Shown: positions 41,001 through 48,403 of the stretch, one piece after another | Position numbering within the stretch: position 1 is the stretch's first letter | How the letters are laid out: each line of letters begins with the position of its first letter | Source: an uncultured Paraprevotella sp. | Lineage (GTDB): Bacteria; Bacteroidota; Bacteroidia; Bacteroidales; Bacteroidaceae | Direction: 5' to 3' | Length of the DNA: 51,953 nucleotides | Assembly (NCBI GenBank): GCA_944321565.1 | Contig: CALULT010000015.1 | Span: forward strand, 1-51,953 | Position numbers and translations under genes: made by a program | Notes under the pieces: model-generated | The model's database searches: none | Told to the model about the DNA's origin: nothing | Seen by the model: the letters and a program-made list of their open reading frames with translations, nothing else

Positions 41001-41899
41001 AATGCCGTCTGCCCGGCCACGAAAACGTCCTGTCCGTCATAGGTGAGCGAGGCGAGTTCGGAGTTATAGACGAGCGATACATTGTCAACACACAATTCGT
41101 TGTCAACGCCAATGCTAGCCCGGTCTGCAAAATAATCATTGGCCGAAATAATGATGTTTAGCTTTTGAGGAGCACTTTCGGACATGTATTCAAAAGGAAT
41201 AGTCAATTCCGTCCATTCCTCTTGGTCACCTTCTATGTAATATTCCACTTTGGCTATGCACTCTGCCCCTTCTGTTTGGCTGACCTCTCCGCCAGTAGTT
41301 GTTTCAATCCCCAAAATATTCCTGTCACGGTCAACCATGTCCACTGTTTTAACAGTATTTTCCATAAATGCAGTATTTCCAGGGACACCAGCTTGCGTGT
41401 AGGTGCCTTTCCACAGGTAAGCAATGACAGAAGCCTTTTCAGTAGCATTCGCAGTACCATGTGCGCGCGTATAATACAACTTGATAGAATCTGGCTGGTA
41501 GCTGAAATCCAGCCCCCCAAAAGTTCCACCATCAGCATCATGTACAGGAAAGGGAATAGACACGGCTGTAGCCCACGTAGTACCCAAGCTGATATAAGCA
41601 GGTACGATTTCTGTTGCCATAAATGGATTGGCCGTATTTGTCAGCTTCACCGAATAATTCGGATCGGCGTCTCCTTGTCCGGTTGTGAGCATTTCTCCCA
41701 CTTGAGTGGCACCTGTTCCGTTTATACCACAAACATTGGATATTATCCAATTTGCGGGTTGTGTTCCCTTTTCCGTGGTGTTGCCAGCACTGTCCCACGG
41801 CTTACAAGGAGACCATTCCTGGTCAAAATCTCCATCTACCTGTTGGGCATTTGCGGCAAACGCCAACAGCGTAAATGCAAAAGTAAACAATTTCCTCAT
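38003..41899 (-). CDS. Giant secreted protein with four PCMD-like modules and a sorting-like tail
   Basis: The 1298-residue product has a signal peptide (cleavage near AANA-QQ). PCMD-like (putative carbohydrate metabolism domain) jelly-roll modules lie at about 22-277, 362-570, 655-863 and 953-1164. Each is followed by a short beta module starting YNSELA(S/T)LTYDG at residues 278, 571, 864 and 1165 and containing TITVKGxDW and NQHVY. The periods of 293, 293 and 301 residues show tandem duplication. It ends VYTLSGVKVREA...LPRGIYIVNGKKVAVK, like a short T9SS type A tail. Glycan binding or processing at the cell surface is inference from the domain name; no catalytic site is recognised. It stands alone between repeat clusters. 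Confidence 0.8.
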   Translation of the reverse strand: MRKLFTFAFTLLAFAANAQQVDGDFDQEWSPCKPWDSAGNTTEKGTQPANWIISNVCGINGTGATQVGEMLTTGQGDADPNYSVKLTNTANPFMATEIVPAYISLGTTWATAVSIPFPVHDADGGTFGGLDFSYQPDSIKLYYTRAHGTANATEKASVIAYLWKGTYTQAGVPGNTAFMENTVKTVDMVDRDRNILGIETTTGGEVSQTEGAECIAKVEYYIEGDQEEWTELTIPFEYMSESAPQKLNIIISANDYFADRASIGVDNELCVDNVSLVYNSELASLTYDGQDVFVAGQTAFRVDAYYDEAKLECTSNGRGASIETSYNEITGKLTITVKGDDWSEDNLNQHVYTVQFAKHAVYQIPNSDFEAEWVSEGEPGNGWNSFASAGGQWASFASASPAPEKVEGYNGGSAVKLTSKNLFIANANGNLTTGRINMGSISPADAANYNFTDLTDGAYNCLFAGLPDSVECYAKFTSGGSENGRGQFILHDEYRYCDPETSNEEGYEVHKIALASILIPECEEWTRFSAPFEYTDTEADEQYMLASFTTNPVPGGSANDELIIDDVRFIYNSELASLTYDGQDIFVPGQANYVVKGLYYEDKLAYTSNGRAATVETDYDEYSRTLVITVKGNDWTEENRNEHVYEIAFVQEAGYQLANASFEDWEADNEPGNGWNSYISGEGNFAYEADNFPAPKKVEGLGGGSAVQLVSEVVDDRNVNGLLTTGKVNMGSLTQDELANYSFSEIENPLHSQPFGGTPDSVAVFAKFISGGSENGQGQFFLHDAYEYRDPEAANWEGYEEHKVASASILIPESKEWTRFSAPFEYTGVEAPEMQYVLASFATNPVRGASAGDTLVVDSVFFIYNSELATLTYDGEDVFVAGEDSFEVNSDTFDESLLAYTANGRAATTEQSFDEEKKVLTITVKGEDWSADNLNQHVYIVTFAKKSVPLAEPVYQIPNADFEAEWTSDDEPGNGWNSFASAGGQWASFASMSPAPEKVEGYNGGSAVMLTSKNLFIANANGNLTTGRINMGSMSPADAANYNFSDLTEGTHCLPFAGTPDSVAVFAKFKAGADNEGKNGRGQFILHDEYEYRDPEVAEDESHKIALAAILIPECTEWTRFSAPFEYTGTETPEKQFLLASFTTNPVPGGSANDTLVVDDVKIIYNSELATLTYDGQDIFVAGEDSFEVIGTTYDETKLECTSNGRAATIEQSYDEEKKVLTITVKGNDWSEENLNQHVYAVTFNENGTGINEVEATTAGAPFDVYTLSGVKVREAATDLNGLPRGIYIVNGKKVAVK

Positions 41900-42075
41900 G
41901 TTTATTAATAAATTAGTGAATAAATGAATCCTATTTAATCGGGTACGAAATTAGGGAAACACGGTCAAACGGGAGGGAAATTCGGTACAAAAACGGTATT
42001 TCCTTACTTGTACCAAATTTTCCGACGCTTTCCATTATGTGCATTAAGCATTGAATATCAACAACATCTCACATT

Positions 42076-42242
42076 GCGTGGGATTTGCAATCCCACGCAA
42101 TGGAGTATCAGGATTTGTAATCCGAAAAAACAATTCCTATTTGCTGGCCATACGCACACCACGGTCATTGAAAGTCCTTGCGGACTTGCGGATTCGGAAA
42201 TCCGCAGCTCCTGTTGCACCGGATCGCAAATCCGTCGCAGCG
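42076..42242 (-). repeat. Diverged, inverted multi-hairpin element, copy B3
   Basis: In reverse orientation it shows the same string of palindromes as B1/B2 (GCGTGGGATTTGCAATCCCA, GCGGATTCGGAAATCCGC, CGGATCGCAAATCCG) with a different AT-rich centre and several changes that keep pairing. Confidence 0.75.
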
Positions 42243-42326
42243 TTTGTTTGCGTAACAACCCTTCTGTTTTCCATGCGGCGGCAAGCCGGATAGACGGTTA
42301 CCAAAAGATACTTACCGCCGAAAAAG

Positions 42327-42412
42327 AGGATATACTTACTTGACCAAGTAAGATATCTTCAAATGCCATCGAAGTATATCTTCTCTAGCGTTTGCAGTAT
42401 ATCTTACTTTGA
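42327..42412. repeat. Palindromic AAGTAAGATATC cluster, copy E2
   Basis: AGGATATACTTACTT, CAAGTAAGATATCTTC and CAGTATATCTTACTTTG match the order of elements in E1 (5112-5201), with one palindrome degraded. It lies 50 bp before the HigB-like reading frame. Confidence 0.7.
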
Positions 42413-42426
42413 ACAACAATTCCATG

Positions 42427-42457
42427 TTGCATGATAATAAAACTTTTGCTACCTTTG
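42427..42457 (+). promoter_or_regulatory. Promoter of the HigB/HigA-type module
   Basis: TTGC (42427-42430), a 19-bp spacer and TACCTTTG (42450-42457) fit the -33/-7 pattern. The -7 box ends 4 bp before the ATG at 42462. Confidence 0.6.
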
Positions 42458-42461
42458 TCCC

Positions 42462-42802
42462 ATGAGGCGAAAGATACTCACATACGGCGGCTATTTTGAA
42501 AGGTTCATATCCACCCTTACAGAAAAGAACTTAAGAAGTTGGATTATATCATCTCTTTATTGGAATCGGAAGATAGGCTACCGACCAAATTCATCAAGTT
42601 TTTACGCGATGGATTATATGAGTTGCGTATGGAATATGACAGTAACATCTACCGCGTGTTCTTCATCTTCGATGACGGACAAATTGTAGTACTATTCAAT
42701 GGGTTTCAAAAGAAAACACAGAAAACGCCATCGTCAGAAATTGACAAGGCTTTGAAAATAAAGGAAGCATATTATGGAGACAAACAATCATCAAACAAAT
42801 GA
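42462..42802 (+). pseudogene. RelE/HigB-like toxin with a -1 frameshift
   Basis: The first frame (ATG 42462) encodes RKILTYGGYFERFISTLTEK. From about 42522 the family sequence continues in another frame as EKELKKLDYIISLLESEDRL, then FIKFLRDGLYELRMEYDSNI, YRVFFIFDDGQIVVLFNGFQ and KKTQKTP, up to 42802. Joined, these give the roughly 110-residue phage-derived Gp49/HigB-type mRNA interferase pattern. One base appears lost in the AAAA run at 523-526. The toxin is therefore probably inactive, unless the change is a sequencing error or is bypassed by slippage. The antitoxin gene overlaps its 3' end. Confidence 0.75.
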
Positions 42803-43079
42803 CTACAGTGCCATATTGGCACAAAAATACGGTGAAGAAGGCACTCCCCAACGTGCGAAATTCAATGAGGAAGCATACGAATTCTATACTTCCCAAATAT
42901 TGCTTGACGCTAGAAAAGAGGCAAAAATGACGCAATCTGAACTTGCAGACAAACTGAATGTCACGAAATCCTATATTTCAAAGATTGAAAAAGGAGTCAT
43001 CACTCCCAGCGTAGCCACATTTTACCGTATTATGAACGCCTTGGGAATGAAAGTCGAGGTCGTAAAGCCTATTCTATAG
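42774..43079 (+). CDS. HigA-like XRE antitoxin
   Basis: The 101-residue protein has an N-terminal helical region and a Cro/C1-type helix-turn-helix (MTQSELADKLNVTKSYISKI, EKGVITPSVATFYRIMNALG). It would neutralise the HigB-like toxin and repress the module's promoter. Toxin-first order is typical of HigBA systems. It overlaps the toxin frame by 29 bp. The frame is intact even though the toxin is shifted, which suggests recent decay or a retained regulatory function. Confidence 0.88.
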   Translation: METNNHQTNDYSAILAQKYGEEGTPQRAKFNEEAYEFYTSQILLDARKEAKMTQSELADKLNVTKSYISKIEKGVITPSVATFYRIMNALGMKVEVVKPIL

Positions 43080-43186
43080 GCCCACACCACACACTACAGC
43101 GAAAATCCAGATCCGACGTGGACAATTTTATCTCCCCGGCAATAGATTTTTCTCCCGAAGAACACGGAAGATTCCGCTTAAATCGT

Positions 43187-43194
43187 TATTTTTG
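43187..43194 (+). promoter_or_regulatory. -7 box of the 43.2-kb beta-barrel gene
   Basis: TATTTTTG (TAnnTTTG) lies 50 bp before the ATG. The leader contains the small hairpin CCCGCCACGGCGGG. Confidence 0.5.
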
Positions 43195-43244
43195 TGAACT
43201 AATAAACGTGTACCCGCCACGGCGGGCTATAAATAAATAAAGTG

Positions 43245-43850
43245 ATGATGAAGAGAAATTTTTTGTGGATATGCATGTGCGCCCTTTTGTTGTGCGGGAC
43301 GACAAGGATGCAAGCCCAAGTTTGGGGCGGACAGCTGATCGTGCGTGGAGGTTTTTCCACGAATAACTTCAAAGGCGACCGTTCCCCGCAGATGGGACGG
43401 CTCCCGGGCTACAACTTCAGCCTGGATTTCAACAAAGCGTTCCGCAAAGGGAAAGGGGCGTATTGGAACACAGGTGTCATGTTCGGGACACGCGGTTATG
43501 ACATCGACTACCGACGGTCGCATACGAAGTTCCGCGCCCATAACTTCGGGATTCCCTTCACGTTGGGCTATCTGTACAAGGTGACGGACAACCTGGCCGT
43601 GGACGGGCGTTTCGGCACGTTCTTCAGCGTGGACATGGCCGGAAAGATGAGCGGACGCGACATCCATGACTTGAAGATTGGCGACATCGAGGACTACCAC
43701 CGCTGCGACGGCGGCATCCTGCTGGGCATGGGCGTGTGGTACAAACGCATCAACGTGGAATACACCTTCCGGCGGGGATTCGGTGCGTTGGTGGACAACG
43801 GGACTTCCGGTTCGGCTAACCACATGATTCGCTTAGGTTATGCTTTCTAA
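43245..43850 (+). CDS. Outer-membrane beta-barrel (porin-family-like) protein
   Basis: The 201-residue product has a signal peptide (about residues 1-24, ending near MQA-Q). Then come alternating beta-strand stretches typical of small 8-strand barrels (GGQLIVRGGFSTNNF, PGYNFSLDFNKAF, YWNTGVMFGTRGYDIDY, FGIPFTLGYLYKV), ending in a strand with C-terminal Phe (MIRLGYAF), the usual BAM signal. Ligand unknown. ATG 43245 is chosen; 43248 is equally possible. It converges on the calycin-like operon across a terminator. Confidence 0.8.
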   Translation: MMKRNFLWICMCALLLCGTTRMQAQVWGGQLIVRGGFSTNNFKGDRSPQMGRLPGYNFSLDFNKAFRKGKGAYWNTGVMFGTRGYDIDYRRSHTKFRAHNFGIPFTLGYLYKVTDNLAVDGRFGTFFSVDMAGKMSGRDIHDLKIGDIEDYHRCDGGILLGMGVWYKRINVEYTFRRGFGALVDNGTSGSANHMIRLGYAF

Positions 43851-43853
43851 GGC

Positions 43854-43884
43854 AAACAGCCTCGCCTGCGAGGCGGGGCTGTTT
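43854..43884. terminator. Bidirectional terminator between beta-barrel and calycin-like genes
   Basis: AAACAGCCTCGCC (43854-43866) pairs with GGCGGGGCTGTTT (43872-43884) with one wobble or mismatch and a 5-base loop, just after the stop of the plus-strand gene and 24 bp beyond the stop of the minus-strand gene. Confidence 0.75.
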
Positions 43885-43907
43885 GTGCACCATATATACC
43901 TTATTAT

Positions 43908-44531
43908 TTATTGCTTGATGACCTTCTTGCCATCCACAATGTAGATGCCGCGCTGCAATCCGTCGAGGGCGTTGGCTTTCCGCACGTTGCTTTTGGCCAA
44001 TGTGCCAAGGAGCGTGTACACGTCCACCAGCTTGTCCGGGTCGTCGGTTTTTGCGGACAGGACGGAAGAAGTGAAGTCGTCCGTGCCGAAGATGACATGG
44101 ATGGTTTGCCCCAACTTGACCATCTCAATGTCAATGGCGCAATAGAACTTGTCGTCCGAAAGTTTACCGGTCATCTCGATGGGCACGTCGCCCAGCATGG
44201 GGCCAATCCAAGAGAGCGAGTCGTTATCCCCTTTCGGGATATTGATGACTTGCGACACGCTGAAGCTGTCATAACTCCCTTCATCAGCCAGCTCAATGCC
44301 ATTCACATTGATATGGCCTACGTACATGTAATTTCCTCCCCCCGCGTCCAAGGTGAAGTTCAGCAAGCTGACATTCAGCGTCCCGTCATCCGCGGTTTCC
44401 ACGCCGATGGTAGTCTCCTGTCCCGGAGTAGAAACCCCGTTGATGGTCACCACGAGCTTGTCCGTGTAATCCTTGGCCGAAGCGAACAAAGCGCAGGCGG
44501 CCATGCAAAAGCTAAGTAAGATTTTCTTCAT
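43908..44531 (-). CDS. Calycin-like-domain secreted protein with sorting-like tail
   Basis: The 207-residue protein has a signal peptide (ending near LFASA-KD), then a calycin-like beta-barrel domain as seen in many Bacteroides secreted proteins (KLVVTINGV, TLNVSLLNFTLDAGGGNYM, VGHINVNGIELAD). The tail reads VDVYTLLGTLAKSNVRKANA and QRGIYIVDGKKVIKQ, like a short T9SS type A end. ATG 44531 is used. It is the third gene of an operon behind a PCMD protein and a beta-barrel protein. Function unknown. Confidence 0.78.
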   Translation of the reverse strand: MKKILLSFCMAACALFASAKDYTDKLVVTINGVSTPGQETTIGVETADDGTLNVSLLNFTLDAGGGNYMYVGHINVNGIELADEGSYDSFSVSQVINIPKGDNDSLSWIGPMLGDVPIEMTGKLSDDKFYCAIDIEMVKLGQTIHVIFGTDDFTSSVLSAKTDDPDKLVDVYTLLGTLAKSNVRKANALDGLQRGIYIVDGKKVIKQ

Positions 44532-44565
44532 ATCCAATCGTTATTATAGTTCGTTCTTTCCGGAA

Positions 44566-45384
44566 TTAATAGTAGTAGGCCACACCCAACGTGGCATAAA
44601 TGGGATACATGGGGAAGGTCACCGTTTGGAAATCGTCCTTGAACACGTCGCTCAGCCCCCAGTCGAGCAACCCGAACACGTTGAGGTGCTCCCGGACGCG
44701 GAAGTCCGCACAAAACTCCATGCCCCATGAACAGCTGCGCATGTCGTCGCTGAAATCATAAAAAGCAGGATTGTCGGCAGAGATGGTGATTTTCTGCCCT
44801 ACGGGCGAACCTTCGCGCAAGTAACCGTCGAACACATGTCCGTCGAAATCGCGGTAAATCCAATAACTGAAGTAAGGGCCGAGGTTGAATGTCCACCGTG
44901 CGCCCACGCGGTAAGTGGCCATGACGGGAATGGTGAACCCGCTCATGCGCGTCTCCGTGATGTCCGTGCCGGTGAAGTTGCCCGACACGATGTCTTCGCC
45001 CATGACGATGCTCATGCCGTAGTTCTTCACATTGGCCCCCGTGTGCATGCCCTGCATGAAGAAGCGCAGCCCGGCGGAGAGCCCCCAACGCATGTTGAAA
45101 TACTTATAACCATCTATGCCGAGGCTGAAGCCCCCCTTGGGAGAGAACTCGTTGATTTTCCGGATTTCGGCAGGCAAGGGAAGCGGAGAAGTGCCGCCAA
45201 TGACATAACCCGCACGGACAATGAAGCCCATTCCGTCGTGCTCCGACGTGGGACCCCACTTCGCATAGTTCGCCTCGCGGTTTTCCCGCCTTTCGTCCAT
45301 CAGCGATTTCATGCTCTCTTGCGCCTGCAGAAGACCTGCGGCAGAGAAGCAAAGCGTCATCAAGATATATTTCAGTCGTTTCAT
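44566..45384 (-). CDS. Outer-membrane beta-barrel protein
   Basis: The 272-residue product has a signal peptide (cleavage near GLLQA-Q), a charged linker (about 22-45) and a series of amphipathic strands (GMGFIVRAGYVIGG, GGFSLGIDGYKYFNMRWGLSAGLRF, RVGARWTFNLGPYFSYWIY). It ends YPIYATLGVAYYY, with an aromatic last residue as in barrel proteins. It lies 17 bp after the PCMD gene and 34 bp before the calycin-like gene on the same strand, so all three are probably one operon. Transport role or ligand cannot be told. Confidence 0.8.
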   Translation of the reverse strand: MKRLKYILMTLCFSAAGLLQAQESMKSLMDERRENREANYAKWGPTSEHDGMGFIVRAGYVIGGTSPLPLPAEIRKINEFSPKGGFSLGIDGYKYFNMRWGLSAGLRFFMQGMHTGANVKNYGMSIVMGEDIVSGNFTGTDITETRMSGFTIPVMATYRVGARWTFNLGPYFSYWIYRDFDGHVFDGYLREGSPVGQKITISADNPAFYDFSDDMRSCSWGMEFCADFRVREHLNVFGLLDWGLSDVFKDDFQTVTFPMYPIYATLGVAYYY

Positions 45385-45401
45385 TTCAAAACCGGTTTAT
45401 G

Positions 45402-46574
45402 TTATTCGTCCTCATCTTCACAAGTCACTTTCACTTCGTCCACCAGCAGGGTGCTGCCCACTGCCCCGCAGAAAGCCCCCCCTTCGATGCTGGAAGTGAA
45501 CACGACGGACAGGTTGTAGCCGTATGTTTTCAGCCGTTCCTCGTCTATTTCCTTGTAGTATTCGAACGGAATGTCGAAGTGCGTCCAGTTGTCAAAGTCG
45601 TGCACCCGGTCTGTCACGCGCGCCAAGGCCACGATGTTGGGATGGGTCAGCACGTTGTCGCCTTGCAACGTAAACGATTGCCCGTTTTCGTCCGTGTTTT
45701 CATAGAGCACGGCATACAAGTCCGGATCGTCCACCCAGCCTTCTTGTATGACGCCGGTGCGGTTTTGGAACTTCTCTCCGGGTTTGAACTTGTAATAGCC
45801 CTCAAAACGCAGGGGCTTTTTGTTGAATGGCAAGCCGAAGCGCGTGGCGGCCATGGCATCCTGCAAGGCATTGGCCACGTCGAAAGTGCCGATAAACAAG
45901 TTGCCGGCGGCAATACGCATGTTCATCATGACACCGAAAAGCCCCGTGTCGCGCGTTTCCAGCTTGACGCTATGCCCGCTGATGGATTCGTTTTCCCACG
46001 GAATAGTAGGAAACTCTTCGGGAGTCGCCGAAGATTTGCTGATGGCAAAGCCCGGATTTGCCGTGGCCCACATGTTAATCTCATTGCCTTGGTCGGAATA
46101 TTCGAACCATTCGCAATAACGTTCTAACGATTCCCAGCGGAAATTCTCGAAATCGTATGTAACTGTCAATGGCTGCACGGGAATGAACATGACATGATAG
46201 TTCCTTTGCCAAGCCCCGTCTTCCGAAGTGACGTGGTAATACACCCCACCCTGCGTGAAGTCGTGTGCGCTTCCGTTTTCCGGCGTGATAGTCGCCCCAG
46301 GTGTCAGGCGGAAGTTAATGGCGACATCCTTCAGCCTGTCCCATCCCTCATAGTTTTCATCCATGAATTCCTCCCGCAGGTAGAACACGATGGTGGTATC
46401 TGCCGATGGCACGTCTTGTACGGCTTCGGACGCGTTGAGAAGCCATGCTTCCGCATCATCCGTGACCACAACAGCTTGCTCGATGTCGCACTCTGCATTG
46501 AGCGGTTCGTCCTGAATGCAGGAAACAAGACCTAATATTGCGGCAAGGGAAAGCCCGAAAAAGATTTTTCTCAT
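45402..46574 (-). CDS. PCMD-domain lipoprotein
   Basis: The 390-residue protein has an SPII signal (lipobox LVSC at residues 16-19, then IQDEPLNAECD). An N-terminal Ig-like part (about 30-135) resembles the domains found before PCMD modules. A C-terminal PCMD domain follows (about 140-390; NMWATANPGFAISK, GHSVKLETRDT, RFEGYYKFKPGEKFQNR, FDIPFEYYKEID, LLVDEVKV). It is expected at the outer-membrane surface. It leads the operon with the beta-barrel and calycin-like genes. The domain name suggests carbohydrate binding, but this is unproven. Confidence 0.82.
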   Translation of the reverse strand: MRKIFFGLSLAAILGLVSCIQDEPLNAECDIEQAVVVTDDAEAWLLNASEAVQDVPSADTTIVFYLREEFMDENYEGWDRLKDVAINFRLTPGATITPENGSAHDFTQGGVYYHVTSEDGAWQRNYHVMFIPVQPLTVTYDFENFRWESLERYCEWFEYSDQGNEINMWATANPGFAISKSSATPEEFPTIPWENESISGHSVKLETRDTGLFGVMMNMRIAAGNLFIGTFDVANALQDAMAATRFGLPFNKKPLRFEGYYKFKPGEKFQNRTGVIQEGWVDDPDLYAVLYENTDENGQSFTLQGDNVLTHPNIVALARVTDRVHDFDNWTHFDIPFEYYKEIDEERLKTYGYNLSVVFTSSIEGGAFCGAVGSTLLVDEVKVTCEDEDE

Positions 46575-46600
46575 GTATGCGTTATTATATATAAACGTTG

Positions 46601-46608
46601 CAAAGGTA
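46601..46608 (-). promoter_or_regulatory. -7 box of the PCMD operon
   Basis: On the minus strand TACCTTTG, a perfect TAnnTTTG, lies 26 bp before the ATG at 46574. Confidence 0.65.
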
Positions 46609-46814
46609 GTGAAAAAGATTGGGAACGAAGGACAAAACGGTCAAAAGAATGCTTGTACCGTTATTTTCAGTGCCCAGCCGTACATCCACAAGAACAAAAA
46701 AACAGGAATTTCCCGATGGAATGGACAAAAACGACTACCTTTCGCCACATAAAGCAAAACGCGGCAGGGCACGTTGCCATGCCGGCGTCCGGAATTGTTT
46801 TACCCTGCTACATA

Positions 46815-47417
46815 TCATATATACCCCTGTGCCCGTAATTCCTCCACCGCACGCTCCAGCTCCGCATACCAAGCCTCTCCAAAGCGGCGCACCAACGGTT
46901 CCTTCAGGAAACGATAGACGGGAATGTCCAGCTGCCGGCCCTTCGCCACCGCCATCCGGCACACATCCCAGCGGTGATAGTTCAGGGCCACACAATCGCC
47001 CACTTGTTTAAGACGGATGGGATACAGATGACAGGACAAAGGTTTGTAGAAATGCGTCTTCCCCTCGCGGAAAGCCTTCTCAAGCGCACAGAAACAATGC
47101 CCCTGCGCGTCGTAGCAGGTGAACACGCAGTCTTTCCCATTAACAATACTTGTGACCAAGTCGCCCTCTTCGTCCGTATAGGCCACACCTTGGCGGTCGA
47201 TCACCGCCTTTGCCTCGCCTGACAACATCGGCCATACCTCCGGGAGGGCTTCTTCTATCTCCGCCACCTCGTCCAGCTCCACAGGTGCTCCCGCATCACC
47301 TTCCACGCAACAGGCTCCCCTGCAAGCCTCAAGGTCGCAACAAAATTTCTCCGTCAGGCAGTCGGTGGACACCAACGTGTCGTCAATCTGCACCACGGGA
47401 ATACACTTTTCACTCAT
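46815..47417 (-). CDS. DUF3109-family cysteine-rich protein
   Basis: The 200-residue protein has a cysteine cluster at its start (FCCDLEACRGACC, about 24-36) and further cysteines in CVFTCYDAQGHCFC, LSCHLYPIR and WDVCR. These are typical of DUF3109, related to YkgJ-type putative metal-binding proteins. A bound Zn or Fe-S cluster is plausible but untested. ATG 47417 has a strong Shine-Dalgarno-like TAAGGAGG. It lies 10 bp after ung and is probably co-transcribed with it. Confidence 0.85.
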   Translation of the reverse strand: MSEKCIPVVQIDDTLVSTDCLTEKFCCDLEACRGACCVEGDAGAPVELDEVAEIEEALPEVWPMLSGEAKAVIDRQGVAYTDEEGDLVTSIVNGKDCVFTCYDAQGHCFCALEKAFREGKTHFYKPLSCHLYPIRLKQVGDCVALNYHRWDVCRMAVAKGRQLDIPVYRFLKEPLVRRFGEAWYAELERAVEELRAQGYI

Positions 47418-47427
47418 CTTTTCCTCC

Positions 47428-48090
47428 TTACCATTTAATCGGGGTCTCCCCGTGTTGTTCCAAATAAGCGTTCGCCAAGCTGAAATGCCGGTTACCGAAA
47501 AAACCGTTGTAGGCCGACAAAGGCGACGGATGGGCAGAAGCCAGCACCAAATGGCGGCTACGGTCGATGAACGCTCCTTTCCGCTGTGCGTATGCCCCCC
47601 ACAAGATAAACACCAAGTGGTCGCGCTCCTCGGCCAATGCCCGGATGGCAGCGTCTGTGAACTCTTCCCAACCATGTCGTTGGTGCGACCCTGCCTGATG
47701 GGCACGCACGGTCAGCGTGGCATTGAGCAACAATACCCCCTGTTCCGCCCAACGGGTCAGGTTCCCGCTTTGGGGCACCGGAGTGCCCACATCGTCCCGG
47801 ATTTCCTTAAAGATATTCTGCAACGAAGGTGGAAAAGGCACCCCGTCGTTCACGGAAAAGCACAACCCGTGCGCCTGCCCCGGCCCGTGGTAAGGGTCTT
47901 GTCCGATGATGACCACCTTCACCTTGTCGAACGGACAAAGGTTGAAAGCGTTAAATATCAATTTACCTGGCGGATAACAAGTCGCCGTGCGGTACTCCTG
48001 GCGCACAAAGTCCGTCAAGGCCGCGAAATAGGGCTTCCCGAACTCTCCTGCCAGGCGTTGTTTCCAGCTTGGTTCTATCTGCACATTCAT
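47428..48090 (-). CDS. ung: Uracil-DNA glycosylase (family 1)
   Basis: The 220-residue enzyme removes uracil from DNA. The water-activating motif [14 protein letters not shown] is present, as are [17 protein letters not shown] and the DNA-intercalation loop [11 protein letters not shown] 48090 ([13 protein letters not shown]) is used, 22 bp from a promoter box; an in-frame ATG at 48162 lies upstream of that box. DUF3109 follows closely in the same transcript. Confidence 0.96.
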   Translation of the reverse strand: MNVQIEPSWKQRLAGEFGKPYFAALTDFVRQEYRTATCYPPGKLIFNAFNLCPFDKVKVVIIGQDPYHGPGQAHGLCFSVNDGVPFPPSLQNIFKEIRDDVGTPVPQSGNLTRWAEQGVLLLNATLTVRAHQAGSHQRHGWEEFTDAAIRALAEERDHLVFILWGAYAQRKGAFIDRSRHLVLASAHPSPLSAYNGFFGNRHFSLANAYLEQHGETPIKW

Positions 48091-48111
48091 CACACTGCTT
48101 TTATCTAGGTG

Positions 48112-48119
48112 CAAAGATA
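48112..48119 (-). promoter_or_regulatory. -7 box of ung
   Basis: On the minus strand TATCTTTG (TAnnTTTG), 21 bp upstream of the ung ATG. Confidence 0.6.
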
Positions 48120-48210
48120 ATGCAAACCGAGTGCAGGACAAAAAAACTCGTTTGTTTTCCATGCCGAGGTGCGGCTTATCTTATGCCTTTTCGGGGAAAA
48201 TGGCATTTTA

Positions 48211-48403
48211 GAAACTGTTTTGAATTTATCGTGCGATGATTTGGGATGAGTTTTCGAGTCAGTTTTGCTTCCGTGATGAGGAAAATAGCGAGCTATCTGA
48301 CGAAGAACAGAAGCGAAACTGGCCGGAAAATCGCCCAAAGCACACACGAAAACGAGTACATCAAGCAGGAAAAAAACTTTTTGTAGAAATTCAAAACAGT
48401 TTC
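48211..48403. repeat. 193-bp nested inverted-repeat element (family F)
   Basis: The outer ends are perfect 17-bp inverted repeats (GAAACTGTTTTGAATTT at 48211-48227 and its complement at 48387-48403). An inner pair, CAGTTTTGCTTC against GAAGCGAAACTG (11 of 12), nests inside. The right end abuts the stop codon of the acyltransferase gene (48404). A half copy is at 4997-5052 and a small hairpin at 4386-4426. No coding function is supported. Confidence 0.8.

Larger units (their letters stand above)
41900..42461. other. Repeat region between the giant protein and the HigBA-type module
   Basis: Bases 41900-42050 are AT-rich upstream sequence of the giant gene with no convincing -7 box. Element B3 (42076-42242) and palindromic cluster E2 (42327-42412) fill the rest. 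No gene is supported. Confidence 0.7.

Noticed and set aside
47418-47705. 96-codon N-terminal extension of DUF3109
   Set aside because: It overlaps ung out of frame, whereas ATG 47417 has a strong TAAGGAGG and gives the normal family length.
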